DNA from: Spirochaetaceae bacterium
GTDB lineage: Bacteria > Spirochaetota > Spirochaetia > Treponematales > Treponemataceae
Length of the DNA: 7,306 bases
Assembly: GCA_017382775.1 (NCBI GenBank)
Contig: JAFNZQ010000298.1
Coordinates: forward strand, 1-7,306
Direction of reading: 5' to 3'
Part shown: positions 7,191-7,306 of the stretch, piece by piece
Numbering within the stretch: position 1 is the stretch's first letter
Layout: each line of letters begins with the position of its first letter
The notes under the pieces: model-generated
Database searches by the model: none
Seen by the model: the letters and a program-made list of their open reading frames with translations, nothing else
What the model was told of the DNA's origin: nothing
Made by a program: the position numbers and the translations under genes

Positions 7191-7306
7191 TCTCGCCTTC
7201 CTATGGGTTTTTCCAAATATCTATACCCCAATTCATTGATAGCTTCATCATATGTTTGATTTTGAAATATTCCCTGAAAAATTATATTTGATGCATAAGG
7301 TGCCCA
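7187..7306 (-). CDS. mrdA: C-terminal end of a penicillin-binding protein 2-like gene (5' part outside window)
   Basis: The - strand is open from the window edge to a TGA at 7189-7187, giving 39 residues that begin WAPYASNIIF and end EKPIGRRE. The frame is continuous and its stop overlaps the rodA start by four bases (ATGA), as expected for translational coupling. No catalytic motif of a transpeptidase is in view, so the assignment rests on position: PBP2 (mrdA) sits directly upstream of rodA in very many bacteria. The APYASNIIFQGIF stretch also resembles the closing helix of PBP2-type transpeptidase domains. That the segment is coding is well supported; the name is an inference. Confidence 0.75.
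   Translation of the reverse strand, partial: WAPYASNIIFQGIFQNQTYDEAINELGYRYLEKPIGRRE

Noticed and set aside
1..7306. Mobile element, defence island or CRISPR array
   Set aside because: All genes are recognisable housekeeping types in tight operons. I saw no transposase, direct-repeat array or terminal repeats.

Overview
The window looks like ordinary chromosomal DNA from an AT-rich (visibly below 45% GC), densely packed bacterium. It holds six protein genes, two of them cut by the window edges, with a single intergenic gap of 124 bp (5759-5882). All of them look like housekeeping or stress-related genes. I see no mobile element, CRISPR array, tRNA or rRNA. The lineage cannot be fixed from sequence alone. 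The long RodA, the zinc-cysteine ValS and a free-standing SpoT-type HD protein would fit a spirochaete (Treponema-like) or another anaerobe, but this is an inference with low to moderate confidence.

Layout. On the + strand, 1-1746 is the C-terminal half of Mfd, the transcription-repair coupling factor. Everything else is on the - strand. From high to low coordinates these are the last 39 codons of a penicillin-binding protein 2-like gene (7187-7306), rodA (5883-7190), a 124-bp gap, valS (3062-5758), a 204-aa SpoT-like HD hydrolase (2445-3059) and a TtcA-type tRNA thiolase (1738-2445). The PBP2-like gene and rodA overlap as ATGA. valS and the HD gene are 2 bp apart. The HD gene and ttcA share one base in TGATG. 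ttcA and mfd converge and overlap by 9 bp.

The - strand genes therefore form two units. The PBP2/rodA pair makes the elongasome transpeptidase and glycosyltransferase that build the side-wall peptidoglycan. The valS-HD-ttcA unit groups tRNA charging, probable alarmone ((p)ppGpp) hydrolysis and tRNA cytidine-32 thiolation, which suggests a small translation-state operon.

The gap between the units carries two signals. The first is a long AT-rich inverted repeat starting one base after the rodA stop; it can be read as a terminator or as two TGTAAA-N6-TTTACA operators. The second is a near-perfect sigma70-type promoter (TTGACA-N17-TACAAT) placed so close to valS that the predicted transcript starts in or next to the Shine-Dalgarno sequence. 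A second hairpin is centred exactly on the overlapping stop codons of mfd and ttcA. No strikingly new system is evident. The most interesting points are the HD gene in its tRNA context, the paired dyads, the very short valS leader and the hairpin over the shared stops.
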